Origin: JAWCLZ01 sp038850275
GTDB lineage: Archaea > Halobacteriota > JAWCLZ01
Assembly (NCBI GenBank): GCA_038850275.1
Contig: JAWCLZ010000007.1
Span: forward strand, 3,994 to 67,993
DNA length: 64,000 bases
Direction: 5' to 3'
Each line of letters starts with the position of its first letter. The stretch's first letter is position 1. Positions 18,066 through 25,928 of this stretch are shown here, one piece after another. The notes beneath the pieces are model-generated. The model did no database searches. It was not told the origin of the DNA and saw only the letters and a list, made by a program, of their open reading frames with translations. The position numbers and the translations under genes were made by a program.

Positions 18066-18863
18066 ATGTCCTTAACAAAGCGAATAATACCTTGTTTAGA
18101 TGTGGATCACGGAAGAGTAGTTAAGGGAATAAATTTCGCTGCTCTTCGAGATGCCGGCGATCCAGTGGAACTTGCAAGGCGGTATTGTGAAGATGGCGCT
18201 GATGAACTTGTCTTTTTGGATATAACGGCATCTCCCGAGAAGAGAAGCATATTAAAGGATGTAGTTAAATCTGTGGCAGCTGAAATAAATATACCATTCA
18301 CCGTTGGAGGTGGAATAAGAACCGTTGAGGATGCATATATAGTCTTATGTAATGGGGGGGATAAAGTCTCAGTTAATACTGCAGCTGTTGAGAGGCCGGG
18401 ACTCATAAAGGCTATAGCTGAAAAATTTGGCTCCCAATGCGTTGTTCTAGCGATAGATGCTAAGAGAAGATATAATGGGAGACCAGACAGAATGGTTATG
18501 ACTGCTGAGGGGCCATGTTGGTTTGAAGTTTATATTTACGGTGGGCGTAGGCCAACTGGTATAGATGCTCTAGAATGGGCTGTTAAAGGAGCTGAACTTG
18601 GCGCTGGGGAGATACTGCTAACATCAATTGATAGAGATGGAACAGAGTATGGATATGATATTGAATTAACCAGAAGCGTTGCTGAACGCGTTAATATACC
18701 TGTTATAGCGAGTGGTGGAGCAGGTAAACCAGAGCATTTTCTAGAAGTCTTCACGATTGGCAAGGCTAACGCAGCTTTAGCGGCATCAGTATTCCACTAT
18801 AACAAGTATCCTATTCCAATCATTAAGCGCTTTCTAAATGAGAGCGTACCAGTTAGACTTTGA
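18066..18863 (+). CDS. hisF: Imidazole glycerol phosphate synthase, cyclase subunit
   Basis: TIM barrel that closes the imidazole ring using ammonia from HisH. The first strand IIPCLDVDHGRVVKG carries the catalytic Asp11 equivalent, and ILLTSIDRDGTEYGYD carries the second catalytic Asp. Phosphate sites VGGGIR and ASGGAG are intact. 265 residues is slightly longer than usual, but no insertion stands out. Histidine genes are split in this genome: hisG lies alone at 34.9 kb. Confidence 0.96.
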   Translation: MSLTKRIIPCLDVDHGRVVKGINFAALRDAGDPVELARRYCEDGADELVFLDITASPEKRSILKDVVKSVAAEINIPFTVGGGIRTVEDAYIVLCNGGDKVSVNTAAVERPGLIKAIAEKFGSQCVVLAIDAKRRYNGRPDRMVMTAEGPCWFEVYIYGGRRPTGIDALEWAVKGAELGAGEILLTSIDRDGTEYGYDIELTRSVAERVNIPVIASGGAGKPEHFLEVFTIGKANAALAASVFHYNKYPIPIIKRFLNESVPVRL

Positions 18864-18926
18864 TGAATCTCCCTAGCGTGCAAGCTTCGCTACAAAAATA
18901 ACTCACGTTGAAGCTACCAACATATA

Positions 18927-18940
18927 TATTTATATTAAAT
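18927..18940 (+). promoter_or_regulatory. TATA-like box for the phosphoglycolate phosphatase gene
   Basis: The AT-only run ATTTATATTAAAT lies about 30 nt before ATG 18965, giving a nearly leaderless transcript. This box would be inside the coding region if an earlier TTG (18908) were used, which argues for the ATG. Confidence 0.5.
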
Positions 18941-18964
18941 AATCTAAAATCTAAGTTAAATATA

Positions 18965-19666
18965 ATGTTTTCAAGGATAAATGCAATAGTCACGGATATA
19001 GATGGCACAATTACCCATAGAGATAGAAAACTGCATTTACATGCAGTTGAAAAAATTCGCGAGTTAAAAGTACCAGTGATCCTTGCCACTGGGAATACTG
19101 TTTGCTTCACTAAAGCTGCAGCGAAGCTCATTGGCACGAGTGAGATGATTATTGCTGAGAATGGCGGAGTGGTGCTAACTAGATTCGATGAAGAAGAGAT
19201 CCTTAATGTGCCACAGAATAGCTTGGAAAAATGCGAGCTAGTCTATCAATTGCTCTCGCAGTATTTCGAGCTTGAAAAACTAGATGCAAAGATGCGTAAA
19301 TCGGAAATCGCTGTGAGGAGAAACTTCGATGTAAATAAAGCTCGAGAGATTCTAAGAAACAGCGAGCTCAGCTCTGACGTTGAACTAGTTGATAGCGGCT
19401 TTGCGATTCACATTAAAAGCAAGGGAGTAAACAAGGGCTTGGGATTAAAGAAAATCTTGGAAACAACTGGATTGAAGCCTAGCGAAATAGCTGCCTTCGG
19501 AGATTCAGAAAATGATATAGAAGTATTCCGCCTCGCAGGCTATAGCATTGCAGTTGCAAATGCAGTACCTCAGCTCAAGGAAATTGCCAGCTATATTGCT
19601 AAGCATGAATATGGAGAAGGATTCATCGAAGGTGTAGAGCATTTAAAAGAAATGGGATTTATTTAA
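18965..19666 (+). CDS. pgp: Archaeal phosphoglycolate phosphatase (HAD family, Cof type)
   Basis: Hydrolyses 2-phosphoglycolate, a repair product of DNA ends and a rubisco by-product. 233 residues. HAD motif I is VTDIDGTI (Asp10 and Asp12), motif II ILATGN, the motif III lysine is in SKGVNKGLGLK, and motif IV is AAFGDSENDIEVF. The cap is the C2B type of the TA0175 group. It sits 100 nt after hisF with its own promoter. Confidence 0.88.
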   Translation: MFSRINAIVTDIDGTITHRDRKLHLHAVEKIRELKVPVILATGNTVCFTKAAAKLIGTSEMIIAENGGVVLTRFDEEEILNVPQNSLEKCELVYQLLSQYFELEKLDAKMRKSEIAVRRNFDVNKAREILRNSELSSDVELVDSGFAIHIKSKGVNKGLGLKKILETTGLKPSEIAAFGDSENDIEVFRLAGYSIAVANAVPQLKEIASYIAKHEYGEGFIEGVEHLKEMGFI

Positions 19667-19684
19667 ATAGATTTAGCATTAGCA

Positions 19685-19731
19685 CTTAAATAATAAATTA
19701 AGTTAGCACTAAGCTTAAATAATAAATTAAG
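19685..19731 (+). repeat. 18-bp direct repeat upstream of secE
   Basis: CTTAAATAATAAATTAAG occurs exactly at 19685-19702 and again at 19714-19731, spaced 11 bp apart. Each copy has CTTAA/TTAAG ends in inverted orientation. The 29-bp centre spacing is close to three helical turns, so they could be paired binding sites for a regulator of the secE-spt5-rpl11 operon. Alternatively they are a slippage product in AT-rich spacer. Confidence 0.7.
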
Positions 19732-19768
19732 GTAATCTTTATTTCCTCATTGAAAAAAGTGAATACCC

Positions 19769-20013
19769 ATGGTTGTTAAGAAGGGAATATTGGAAGAATA
19801 NNNNNNNNNNNNNNNNNNNNNNNNNNNNNNNNNNNNNNNNNNNNNNNNNNNNNNNNNNNNGTGAGAATCTTGAGGCTCACGAGGAAGCCCACTCTTGAGG
19901 AGTTCACTATGATTGCCAAAATAGCTGCCCTCGGACTTTTGGTCATAGGTCTAGTTGGCTTTGCTATATATCTCATAATGGTAACAATTCCAGAGTTATT
20001 GATGAGGAGATAA
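19769..20013 (+). CDS. secE: Preprotein translocase subunit SecE (Sec61 gamma), split by an N gap
   Basis: After the N run, the frame at 19861-20013 gives VRILRLTRKPTLEEFTMI and then one membrane helix (about 20 residues) ending VTIPELLMRR. This is the conserved archaeal SecE core. Before the gap, ATG 19769 opens MVVKKGILEE plus two bases (TA), a good SecE N-terminus. With the 60 Ns as written, the two parts are in different frames. With a single missing base they join into one 61-residue protein, normal for archaeal SecE. Spt5 follows after 1 nt, the standard archaeal order. Confidence 0.85.
19801..19860. other. Assembly gap (60 N) inside secE
   Basis: Sixty Ns. If secE is one gene, the true length must be 1 more than a multiple of 3; 60 is not. 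The gap length is therefore nominal. Confidence 0.9.
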
Positions 20014-20014
20014 A

Positions 20015-20629
20015 ATGAGCGAGCAAAATGAGCAGAAAGAAGAGCAAGTAATCAAGCAAAATGTTGAAGAACCCAAAGCTGAACCTAAAGCTAAAGTAGA
20101 AGAGAAAGTGGAGGAAAAAATTGAAGAAAAAGAACCCCATGAGAGGCCTTCTTTGATCTTCGCTGTTAAAACAACAGCAAATCAAGAGCGAGCGGTTGCG
20201 AATTTGCTGGAAAAGAGAATTAAGAGGGAAAAATTTGACATAAGAGCTATACTTGTGCCTGATGAACTCAAAGGATATATACTAGTTGAAACAACCATAC
20301 CTGAGATTCTAGAACAAGCCATTGCCAATATAACTCACGCGAGGAGTGTGGTGAAGGGTAGCTCGACCTTTGCTGATGTAGAACATTTTCTAACACCCAA
20401 GCCAACAGTTACAGGGATAACTGAGGGTGCAATAGTTGAGCTTATAGCTGGACCTTTCAAGGGAGAGAAGGCGAGGGTAAAGAGAGTTGACGAGGCAAAG
20501 GAAGAAATCACTGTGGAATTATTCGAAGCAATGGTACCCATTCCAGTTACCGTTAGAGGAGATCATGTTCGAATATTGAGTAAAGAAGAAACTGAACATT
20601 CTCTAGAGAGGGAGAAAGCTAGAAGGTGA
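20015..20629 (+). CDS. spt5: Transcription elongation factor Spt5 with charged N-terminal extension
   Basis: Archaeal NusG/Spt5, which clamps RNA polymerase with Spt4. The NGN domain begins near residue 47 (SLIFAVKTTANQERAVANLL). The KOW domain lies near 135-190 (EGAIVELIAGPFKGEKARVKRV). Before the NGN there is a roughly 44-residue Lys/Glu-rich extension (EPKAEPKAKVEEKVEEK) that most archaeal homologues of about 150 residues lack. It overlaps nothing but starts 1 nt after secE and ends 4 nt before rpl11. Confidence 0.93.
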   Translation: MSEQNEQKEEQVIKQNVEEPKAEPKAKVEEKVEEKIEEKEPHERPSLIFAVKTTANQERAVANLLEKRIKREKFDIRAILVPDELKGYILVETTIPEILEQAIANITHARSVVKGSSTFADVEHFLTPKPTVTGITEGAIVELIAGPFKGEKARVKRVDEAKEEITVELFEAMVPIPVTVRGDHVRILSKEETEHSLEREKARR

Positions 20630-20633
20630 TCGC

Positions 20634-21119
20634 ATGCCAAAGGAGGTTAAAGTACTAGTACCTGGCGGCAAGGCAACCCCTGGGCCGCCACTTGGCCCAA
20701 CGCTTGGGCCCCTTGGAGTTAATATAAAGAAAGTAGTGGATGAAATCAATGAGAAAACCAAGCAATACAATGGAATGCAAGTGCCAGTTAAGGTGATCGT
20801 TGATGATAAGAAAAACTTTACCATCGAAGTTGGCACGCCGCCAACCTCAGCTCTTATAATGCAAGAGGCAGGAATTCAAAAGGGAAGTGGTAAGCCAAAT
20901 GCAGAAATCGTGGGCAATATAACTCTTGAAAAGGCAATTAAAATAGCTCAAATGAAAAAGCAGAGCTTGCTTTCATATGATTTAAAGAAAGCAGTTAAAG
21001 AAGTACTTGGTACATGCGTTTCCCTTGGAGTTACAGTGGATGGAAAAAAGCCAAAGGAAGTGCAGCAAGCGATCGATAGAGGAGAGTTCGACGAGTTATT
21101 CAAGAAACAAAACTGGTAG
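20634..21119 (+). CDS. rpl11: Large ribosomal subunit protein L11 (uL11)
   Basis: 161 residues. The N-terminal stalk-base signature VPGGKATPGPPLGPTLGP and the C-terminal rRNA-binding helix region (IVGNITLEKAIKIAQMKK) are intact. It binds the GTPase-associated centre of 23S rRNA. In most archaea L1, L10 and P1 follow; here purB follows after 2 nt instead. Confidence 0.97.
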   Translation: MPKEVKVLVPGGKATPGPPLGPTLGPLGVNIKKVVDEINEKTKQYNGMQVPVKVIVDDKKNFTIEVGTPPTSALIMQEAGIQKGSGKPNAEIVGNITLEKAIKIAQMKKQSLLSYDLKKAVKEVLGTCVSLGVTVDGKKPKEVQQAIDRGEFDELFKKQNW

Positions 21120-21121
21120 CT

Positions 21122-22474
21122 ATGGCGATCCATCCAATTGAATTTCGCTATGGAACAAAGGAAATGAAAAAAATCTGGGAAGAAGAAACTAAACTTCAAA
21201 AGCTCTTAGATGTAGAAGTTGCTATAGCTCGAGCTCAAGCTGATGCTGGTTTTTTTGAAAAAAATATCGCTGAGGAGATAGAGCAAGCTGCTAAAAAAGT
21301 TAAGCTCGATAGAGTTAAAGAAATAGAGAGTGAAATTCACCATGATATCATGGCAGTGGTACAAGCACTAGTGGAGCAGTGTCCCCCTGAAGCAGGTAGA
21401 TGGGTTCACTTTGGGGCTACCTCCAATGATATATTAGACACAGCACTTGCACTACAATTAAGAGAAGCCCTTGCCATTCTAGAGAGGAAATTGAAAGACT
21501 TGCTTGCTATTCTCATGAAGCAAGCAAGCATCCATAAATATACTGTTTGCGTTGGGAGAACCCATGGTCAAATTGCCACTCCCACTACCTATGGCTTGAG
21601 ATTCGCTATTTGGTGTGCAGAAGTTTCAAGACATCTCGAGAGACTTAGAGAACTAAAACCTCGCTTATTAGTTGGAAAAATGGGAGGAGCTGTTGGTACG
21701 CAAGCACCCTTGGGTAAGAGGGGTATAGAAGTTCAAAGGCGCATGCTGCATTACCTTGGACTTGGGAGTGTTGATGTATGCAGTCAAATAGTGCAGCGGG
21801 ATAGACACGCTGAATATATAATGTATCTAGCAAATCTTGCCACCACGCTTGATAAAATCGCTCTTGAGATAAGAAGTCTACAGCGATCAGAGATAGCTGA
21901 GGTTGAAGAGGGCATTGGCAAGCGCCAAGTTGGCTCCTCAACCATGCCTCATAAAAGAAATCCAATTCGATGCGAGCAAATCTGCGGTTTAGCCAGAGTA
22001 ATCAGAAGCTATGTGGAGCCAGCGCTTCAAAACAATTTACTCTGGGACGAACGGGACCTCACGAATTCCTCCTGCGAGCGCGTGATAATACCTGAGGCCA
22101 CGATTCTCACCGATCATATTTTAAAACTAGCTAGCGATGTAATCGAGGGTTTAACTTTCTATCCTGAGAATATCCGCAAAAACCTTGAATTAATGAAGGG
22201 CTTGAATATGAGTGAAGCAGTTATGATAGAACTTACAAAGCGCGGCATGGCTAGGCAGGAGGCTCATGAACTACTTCGCGCTGCAAGCAATAGAGCATTC
22301 CTTGAGAGAAGGCATTTAAAAGAAGTGATCAGAGAAGAGAGAGCAGTCTTAAGATATATAAAGGAGGAGGAACTTGAGGAATTGCTCAAGCCAGAGAATT
22401 ATATAGGCACTGCTGTTGAGCAAGTTGAGAATTTAATTAGCAAGTTGAAGAGGCAGTTTGAAATTGCAATTTAA
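21122..22474 (+). CDS. purB: Adenylosuccinate lyase
   Basis: Acts twice in purine synthesis (SAICAR to AICAR, adenylosuccinate to AMP), releasing fumarate. 450 residues. The superfamily signature SSTMPHKRNPIRCEQ carries the flexible catalytic loop, with HFGATSNDILDTA and VGRTHGQIATPTTYG upstream. ATG 21122 lies 2 nt after the rpl11 stop, so it is probably translated in the same operon. A second fumarase-superfamily lyase, ArgH, is at 6 kb. Confidence 0.96.
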   Translation: MAIHPIEFRYGTKEMKKIWEEETKLQKLLDVEVAIARAQADAGFFEKNIAEEIEQAAKKVKLDRVKEIESEIHHDIMAVVQALVEQCPPEAGRWVHFGATSNDILDTALALQLREALAILERKLKDLLAILMKQASIHKYTVCVGRTHGQIATPTTYGLRFAIWCAEVSRHLERLRELKPRLLVGKMGGAVGTQAPLGKRGIEVQRRMLHYLGLGSVDVCSQIVQRDRHAEYIMYLANLATTLDKIALEIRSLQRSEIAEVEEGIGKRQVGSSTMPHKRNPIRCEQICGLARVIRSYVEPALQNNLLWDERDLTNSSCERVIIPEATILTDHILKLASDVIEGLTFYPENIRKNLELMKGLNMSEAVMIELTKRGMARQEAHELLRAASNRAFLERRHLKEVIREERAVLRYIKEEELEELLKPENYIGTAVEQVENLISKLKRQFEIAI

Positions 22475-22485
22475 GGTGAGTTAAA

Positions 22486-22758
22486 TTGAAGCTTTTACTT
22501 GACGAAATGTACTCTGGTTTGAAAGAGTATTTTGAGATTCTAGGCTGGGAAGTGCTCACAGTTCAAGAAGCAGGCTTGCAGGGCGCGCGAGATAAAGAAA
22601 TCGTGGAATATGCCAAGAGCAATGACTTACTCCTTGTAACTCAAGATCAAAGATCAGCGGAGCTAGCTGAGCTTATAGGTGTAAAATGCGTTTTAATTTC
22701 AAGTGCAATGATAGCAAAAATCGCTGATGCAAGGATAAGAGAGAAATATAAGATATAA
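22486..22758 (+). CDS. PIN-like domain protein (DUF5615 type)
   Basis: 90 residues. The pattern is KLLLDEMYSG at the N-terminus, an internal DKEIVEYAKSNDLLLVTQD, then a conserved hydrophobic end. It fits the small PIN-like nuclease fold seen in DUF5615/Mut7-C relatives, with acidic residues near 6, 36 and 52. Such proteins can be toxins, but no antitoxin gene lies on either side. Here it simply ends the purB operon (11 nt after purB, TTG start). Confidence 0.65.
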   Translation: MKLLLDEMYSGLKEYFEILGWEVLTVQEAGLQGARDKEIVEYAKSNDLLLVTQDQRSAELAELIGVKCVLISSAMIAKIADARIREKYKI

Positions 22759-22824
22759 TATATAATTTTCACTTCTTGGCTACTTAAATTGGTTTTAAAT
22801 TTCCTTTTCCTTTGCTGCAGCAGC

Positions 22825-23316
22825 TTAAAACTTATATCCAATCTTCCTTAGAAACGCTTTTCGCTCTTCAACATCTCTCTCGGTTTCTATGCCCTTTGGC
22901 TTTAATCCATCTATCACTCCAAGTATCCCCCTTCCCTGCTCTGTCTCAGCGATTACTACTTCAACTGGATTTGCGGTTGCACAGTATAAATTCACAACCT
23001 CTGGCACGCTTTTCACTCGCTGTAGAATATTAATGGGATAGGCATTTCTGAGGAAGATCAAGAAGCAGTGGCCGCATGCTATTTTAAGTACATTTTCACT
23101 TGCTGCTTTCTTCAACTCTTCATCATTGCCAGCGCTTCTAACGAGACAGGGACCAGAGGATTCGCTGAATGCAAGCCCAAACTTAGCCTGCGGCACAGTA
23201 TTGACTATTGCTTCATATAGATCTTCAACTGTTTTGATAAAATGACTCTGCCCTAGGATGAGGTTGCAATCTTTGGGTGCTTCTATTTTAATGGTTTGAA
23301 TTTCAATTTTGCCCAA
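22825..23316 (-). CDS. Adenosine-specific kinase family protein (DUF355)
   Basis: 163 residues matching the PF04008 family, with FSESSGPCLVRSAGNDEEL and ACGHCFLIFLRNAYPINILQ as its hallmark segments and VEVVIAETEQGRGILGVIDG near the end. A crystal structure of a Pyrobaculum homologue was interpreted as adenosine binding, but the biochemical role is thin. It is a lone gene on the minus strand between purB's operon and the CorC gene. Confidence 0.85.
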   Translation of the reverse strand: MGKIEIQTIKIEAPKDCNLILGQSHFIKTVEDLYEAIVNTVPQAKFGLAFSESSGPCLVRSAGNDEELKKAASENVLKIACGHCFLIFLRNAYPINILQRVKSVPEVVNLYCATANPVEVVIAETEQGRGILGVIDGLKPKGIETERDVEERKAFLRKIGYKF

Positions 23317-23434
23317 TTAAATCCCCCTTATATGTAAATTCCCTTTAATATATTTTTGATTACGCTCGAGTTGAACGCAACATAGATAAAGGGTAACTGG
23401 ATTAAATATCGATGGAAATGGAGGTAGAAAAGGA

Positions 23435-24715
23435 TTGAATGAAATGACTGCTATCTATTTATTTCTTTTAATATTATTATTAATACTATCTGCTTTTTTC
23501 TCAGCATCTGAAATAGCAATTTTCTCCTCAAATAAAATCCGAATGAAAAAATATGCAGAAGATGGAAATAAAAATGCGATTCTCCTAGAGCAAATGTTTA
23601 AAAATCCAGAGAGAGTTTTAAATACCATTTTAGTGGGAAATAACATTGTAAACCTCGGCGCAGCAGCGGTGGCGACTGCAATTGCAATCGATTTTTTCGG
23701 GAATATTGGCATTGGAATTGCAACTGGATTAATCACTTTGATAGTATTAACATTTGGAGAAATAGTTCCAAAGAGCTATGCTGCCAAAAATGCAGATCAA
23801 GTTGCACTAGCGGTAGCTAGGCCGATGGATTTCTTAATTCGCCTCCTCAGCCCAGTTATCTTCATATTCAACGAGCTTGCCAATTCCGTGATCAAAGCAT
23901 TCGGTGGAGAAGCAGTAAAGCCAGCTCCTAGGATAACCCAGGATGAATTAAAAATGCTCCTCAAACTAGGGGAGCAGGAGGGTGTGGTAGAGAAGGGAGA
24001 GAGAAAAATGATAGATGAAATTTTCGAATTTGGGGATAAAGCTGCGAAGGAAGTGATGCTTCCGCGAATAGATATGGATTGCATTGAGGTTAATTCCACA
24101 CTTGAAGAAGCACTTAAGGTTTTGCTTAAAAACAGGCGCTCACGCTTGCCAGTATACGATGGTACAGTGGATAACATCGTTGGAATTTTAAACCTCAAGG
24201 ATTTGCTGCATTTAATTAAGGAGAAAAAATATAGCACTCCAATTAAAGAAATAATGCGTCCACCCTATTTCATTCCGGAGTCTAAAAAATTGAAGGACCT
24301 TTTAAAGGAGTTTCAGCAGAATAGAATTCAAATGGCAATTGTTGTAGATGAATATGGTGGAACAGCTGGGCTCATAACCCTTGAGGATGTCCTAGAAGAA
24401 ATAGTGGGGGAGATTCTTGATGAATACGATGCCATGGAGACGCAAATTCAAATGGTAGATGATAAAATTGCAATTGTGGATGCGAAGACAAATATTGATG
24501 AAGTAAATGAGGCCCTTGGCTTGGATCTACCGAGTGGAGAGTATGAAACAGTGGGTGGATTGATCTTTGACCGCCTCGGTAAAATTCCCTCTCCAGGAGA
24601 GAAGATTGAGGTAGATGATAAAATCTTAATCGTTGAGAGCATGCGAGGGCGGAGGATATCGAAAGTGAAAATTATCCTTCCTAAAAGCGTGAGAACGAGT
24701 TTGCCCTCTGCATAA
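23435..24715 (+). CDS. CorC/HlyC-type membrane protein with CBS pair (CNNM family)
   Basis: 426 residues. The N-terminal DUF21 membrane domain has about four helices in residues 1-145, with the family's SAFFSASEIAIFS. A CBS pair spans about 205-320 (MLPRIDMDCIEVNSTLEEALKVL; VDEYGGTAGLITLEDVLEEIVGEI). A C-terminal CorC_HlyC domain spans about 335-420. CNNM relatives export or regulate magnesium. GGAGGT lies about 10 nt before TTG 23435; ATG 23444 is the alternative. Confidence 0.9.
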   Translation: MNEMTAIYLFLLILLLILSAFFSASEIAIFSSNKIRMKKYAEDGNKNAILLEQMFKNPERVLNTILVGNNIVNLGAAAVATAIAIDFFGNIGIGIATGLITLIVLTFGEIVPKSYAAKNADQVALAVARPMDFLIRLLSPVIFIFNELANSVIKAFGGEAVKPAPRITQDELKMLLKLGEQEGVVEKGERKMIDEIFEFGDKAAKEVMLPRIDMDCIEVNSTLEEALKVLLKNRRSRLPVYDGTVDNIVGILNLKDLLHLIKEKKYSTPIKEIMRPPYFIPESKKLKDLLKEFQQNRIQMAIVVDEYGGTAGLITLEDVLEEIVGEILDEYDAMETQIQMVDDKIAIVDAKTNIDEVNEALGLDLPSGEYETVGGLIFDRLGKIPSPGEKIEVDDKILIVESMRGRRISKVKIILPKSVRTSLPSA

Positions 24716-24730
24716 AGGTTATGTTTGCAT

Positions 24731-24750
24731 TCTGCATAATTCTGCATAAT
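24731..24750 (+). repeat. 10-bp tandem repeat TCTGCATAAT x2
   Basis: Two exact tandem copies, plus a related CTGCATAAA overlapping the end of the preceding gene, in the 100-nt spacer before the NAC gene. Probably slippage; no function inferred. Confidence 0.8.
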
Positions 24751-24823
24751 CTACATAAAGCTGATATATTAGCTAGTGGGATATGAGCAAAGGGTTATTA
24801 GTTAATAGCAAAAGGTGAAAATT

Positions 24824-25174
24824 ATGATACCCGGTATGGGCAGGGGGATGAATCCCAAGAAGCTTCAGCAGATGATGAAGCAAATGGGCATTGAAATCAG
24901 CGAGATCGAGGGAGTTAAAGAGGTGATAATTCGCACCATTGATAAAGAAATTGTTTTTAAAGATGCTCAAGTAACAGTTATGGAAGCGAGGGGTATTAAA
25001 ACCTATCAAATCATTGGCACCCCAGTTGAAAAGGCAATTGAAATCAAAATCCCAGAAGCAGACATAAAGCTTGTGATGGAGCAAACTGGCTCGAGCGAGG
25101 AAAAAGCTAGAGCGGCTTTAATTGAGACTAAGGGAGACCTTGCGGAGGCAATATTGAAGTTAACATCAAAGTAA
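24824..25174 (+). CDS. nac: Nascent polypeptide-associated complex protein (NAC alpha-type)
   Basis: Ribosome-associated chaperone at the exit tunnel; archaea form homodimers. 116 residues: a basic Met/Gly-rich N-terminus (MIPGMGRGMNPKKLQQMM), the NAC beta-barrel domain (about 30-75, VKEVIIRTIDKEIVFKDAQV), and a C-terminal UBA domain (SSEEKARAALIETKGDLAEA). ATG 24824 follows AGGTGA by 7 nt and is preferred over the GTG at 24815, which lies inside that site. trmI follows after 4 nt. Confidence 0.95.
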   Translation: MIPGMGRGMNPKKLQQMMKQMGIEISEIEGVKEVIIRTIDKEIVFKDAQVTVMEARGIKTYQIIGTPVEKAIEIKIPEADIKLVMEQTGSSEEKARAALIETKGDLAEAILKLTSK

Positions 25175-25178
25175 ATAC

Positions 25179-25928
25179 ATGTTGAGAGATGGCAGTGTTG
25201 TTTTGCTAAAGAAAAATGAAAGGGAGTTCCTCGTTTCAATTGGCGGGGGCGAGCTTCACACAGATTTAGGTGTGATTAAACTCTCCTTGCTTAGAGGTAG
25301 AAATTTTGGAGAGAAAATTGCCACTCATTTGGGGCACGAGTTTTTAATAATTCAACCACGGATGCTTGATTTCTTCAGCAAATTAAGAAGAACTGGTGCT
25401 CCAATGCTGCCCAAGGACATTGGAGTTATAATAGCCTATACAGGTATCTCTCCCAGCGATAAAGTGCTAGATGCAGGCACTGGTTCAGGGATTCTTGCAA
25501 TTTTTCTCGGCAATATTGTGCGCAGTGGAAAGGTGATAAGCTATGAGAAAAACGAAGAATTTGTGAAGATCGCTCGTGAAAATGTTTCCCTAGCTGGCCT
25601 TGAGAATGTGGAGGTTAGACATGGAGATATTTTTGAGGAAATAGAAAAAATTGAGGAGCAATTTGACATTGTTACCCTTGATCTTGAACACGCGCATAAA
25701 CTCATTCCAAAGCTCCGCAGGGTTCTAAAACTAGGAGGCTATATGGCTGCTTATTCTCCTTACATCGAGCATACCAAAGAAATCCGCAGCGCTCTCGAGA
25801 GGGAAAGATACAGCGAGATTAGAACCATTGAGATCATTGAACGAGAAATCGAATTTGGGGAGAAGGGTACAAGGCCGAGTACAAAAGTGGGCCACAGTGG
25901 TTATATTACCATTGCAAGGCTCATTTGA
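25179..25928 (+). CDS. trmI: tRNA (adenine-N1)-methyltransferase TrmI
   Basis: SAM-dependent methylation of A57/A58 in tRNA T-loops, important for thermal stability. 249 residues: an N-terminal beta-domain, then a Rossmann methyltransferase with motif I VLDAGTGSGILAIFLG near residue 98, motif II ISYEKNEEF, and FDIVTLDLEHAH as motif IV. It is coupled to nac and overlaps the polX stop tail-to-tail by 8 nt. Confidence 0.92.
   Translation: MLRDGSVVLLKKNEREFLVSIGGGELHTDLGVIKLSLLRGRNFGEKIATHLGHEFLIIQPRMLDFFSKLRRTGAPMLPKDIGVIIAYTGISPSDKVLDAGTGSGILAIFLGNIVRSGKVISYEKNEEFVKIARENVSLAGLENVEVRHGDIFEEIEKIEEQFDIVTLDLEHAHKLIPKLRRVLKLGGYMAAYSPYIEHTKEIRSALERERYSEIRTIEIIEREIEFGEKGTRPSTKVGHSGYITIARLI

Noticed and set aside
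22486..22758. Toxin-antitoxin system with the PIN-like protein as toxin
   Set aside because: No small antitoxin gene lies up- or downstream; it is in a purB operon with an 11-nt spacer.
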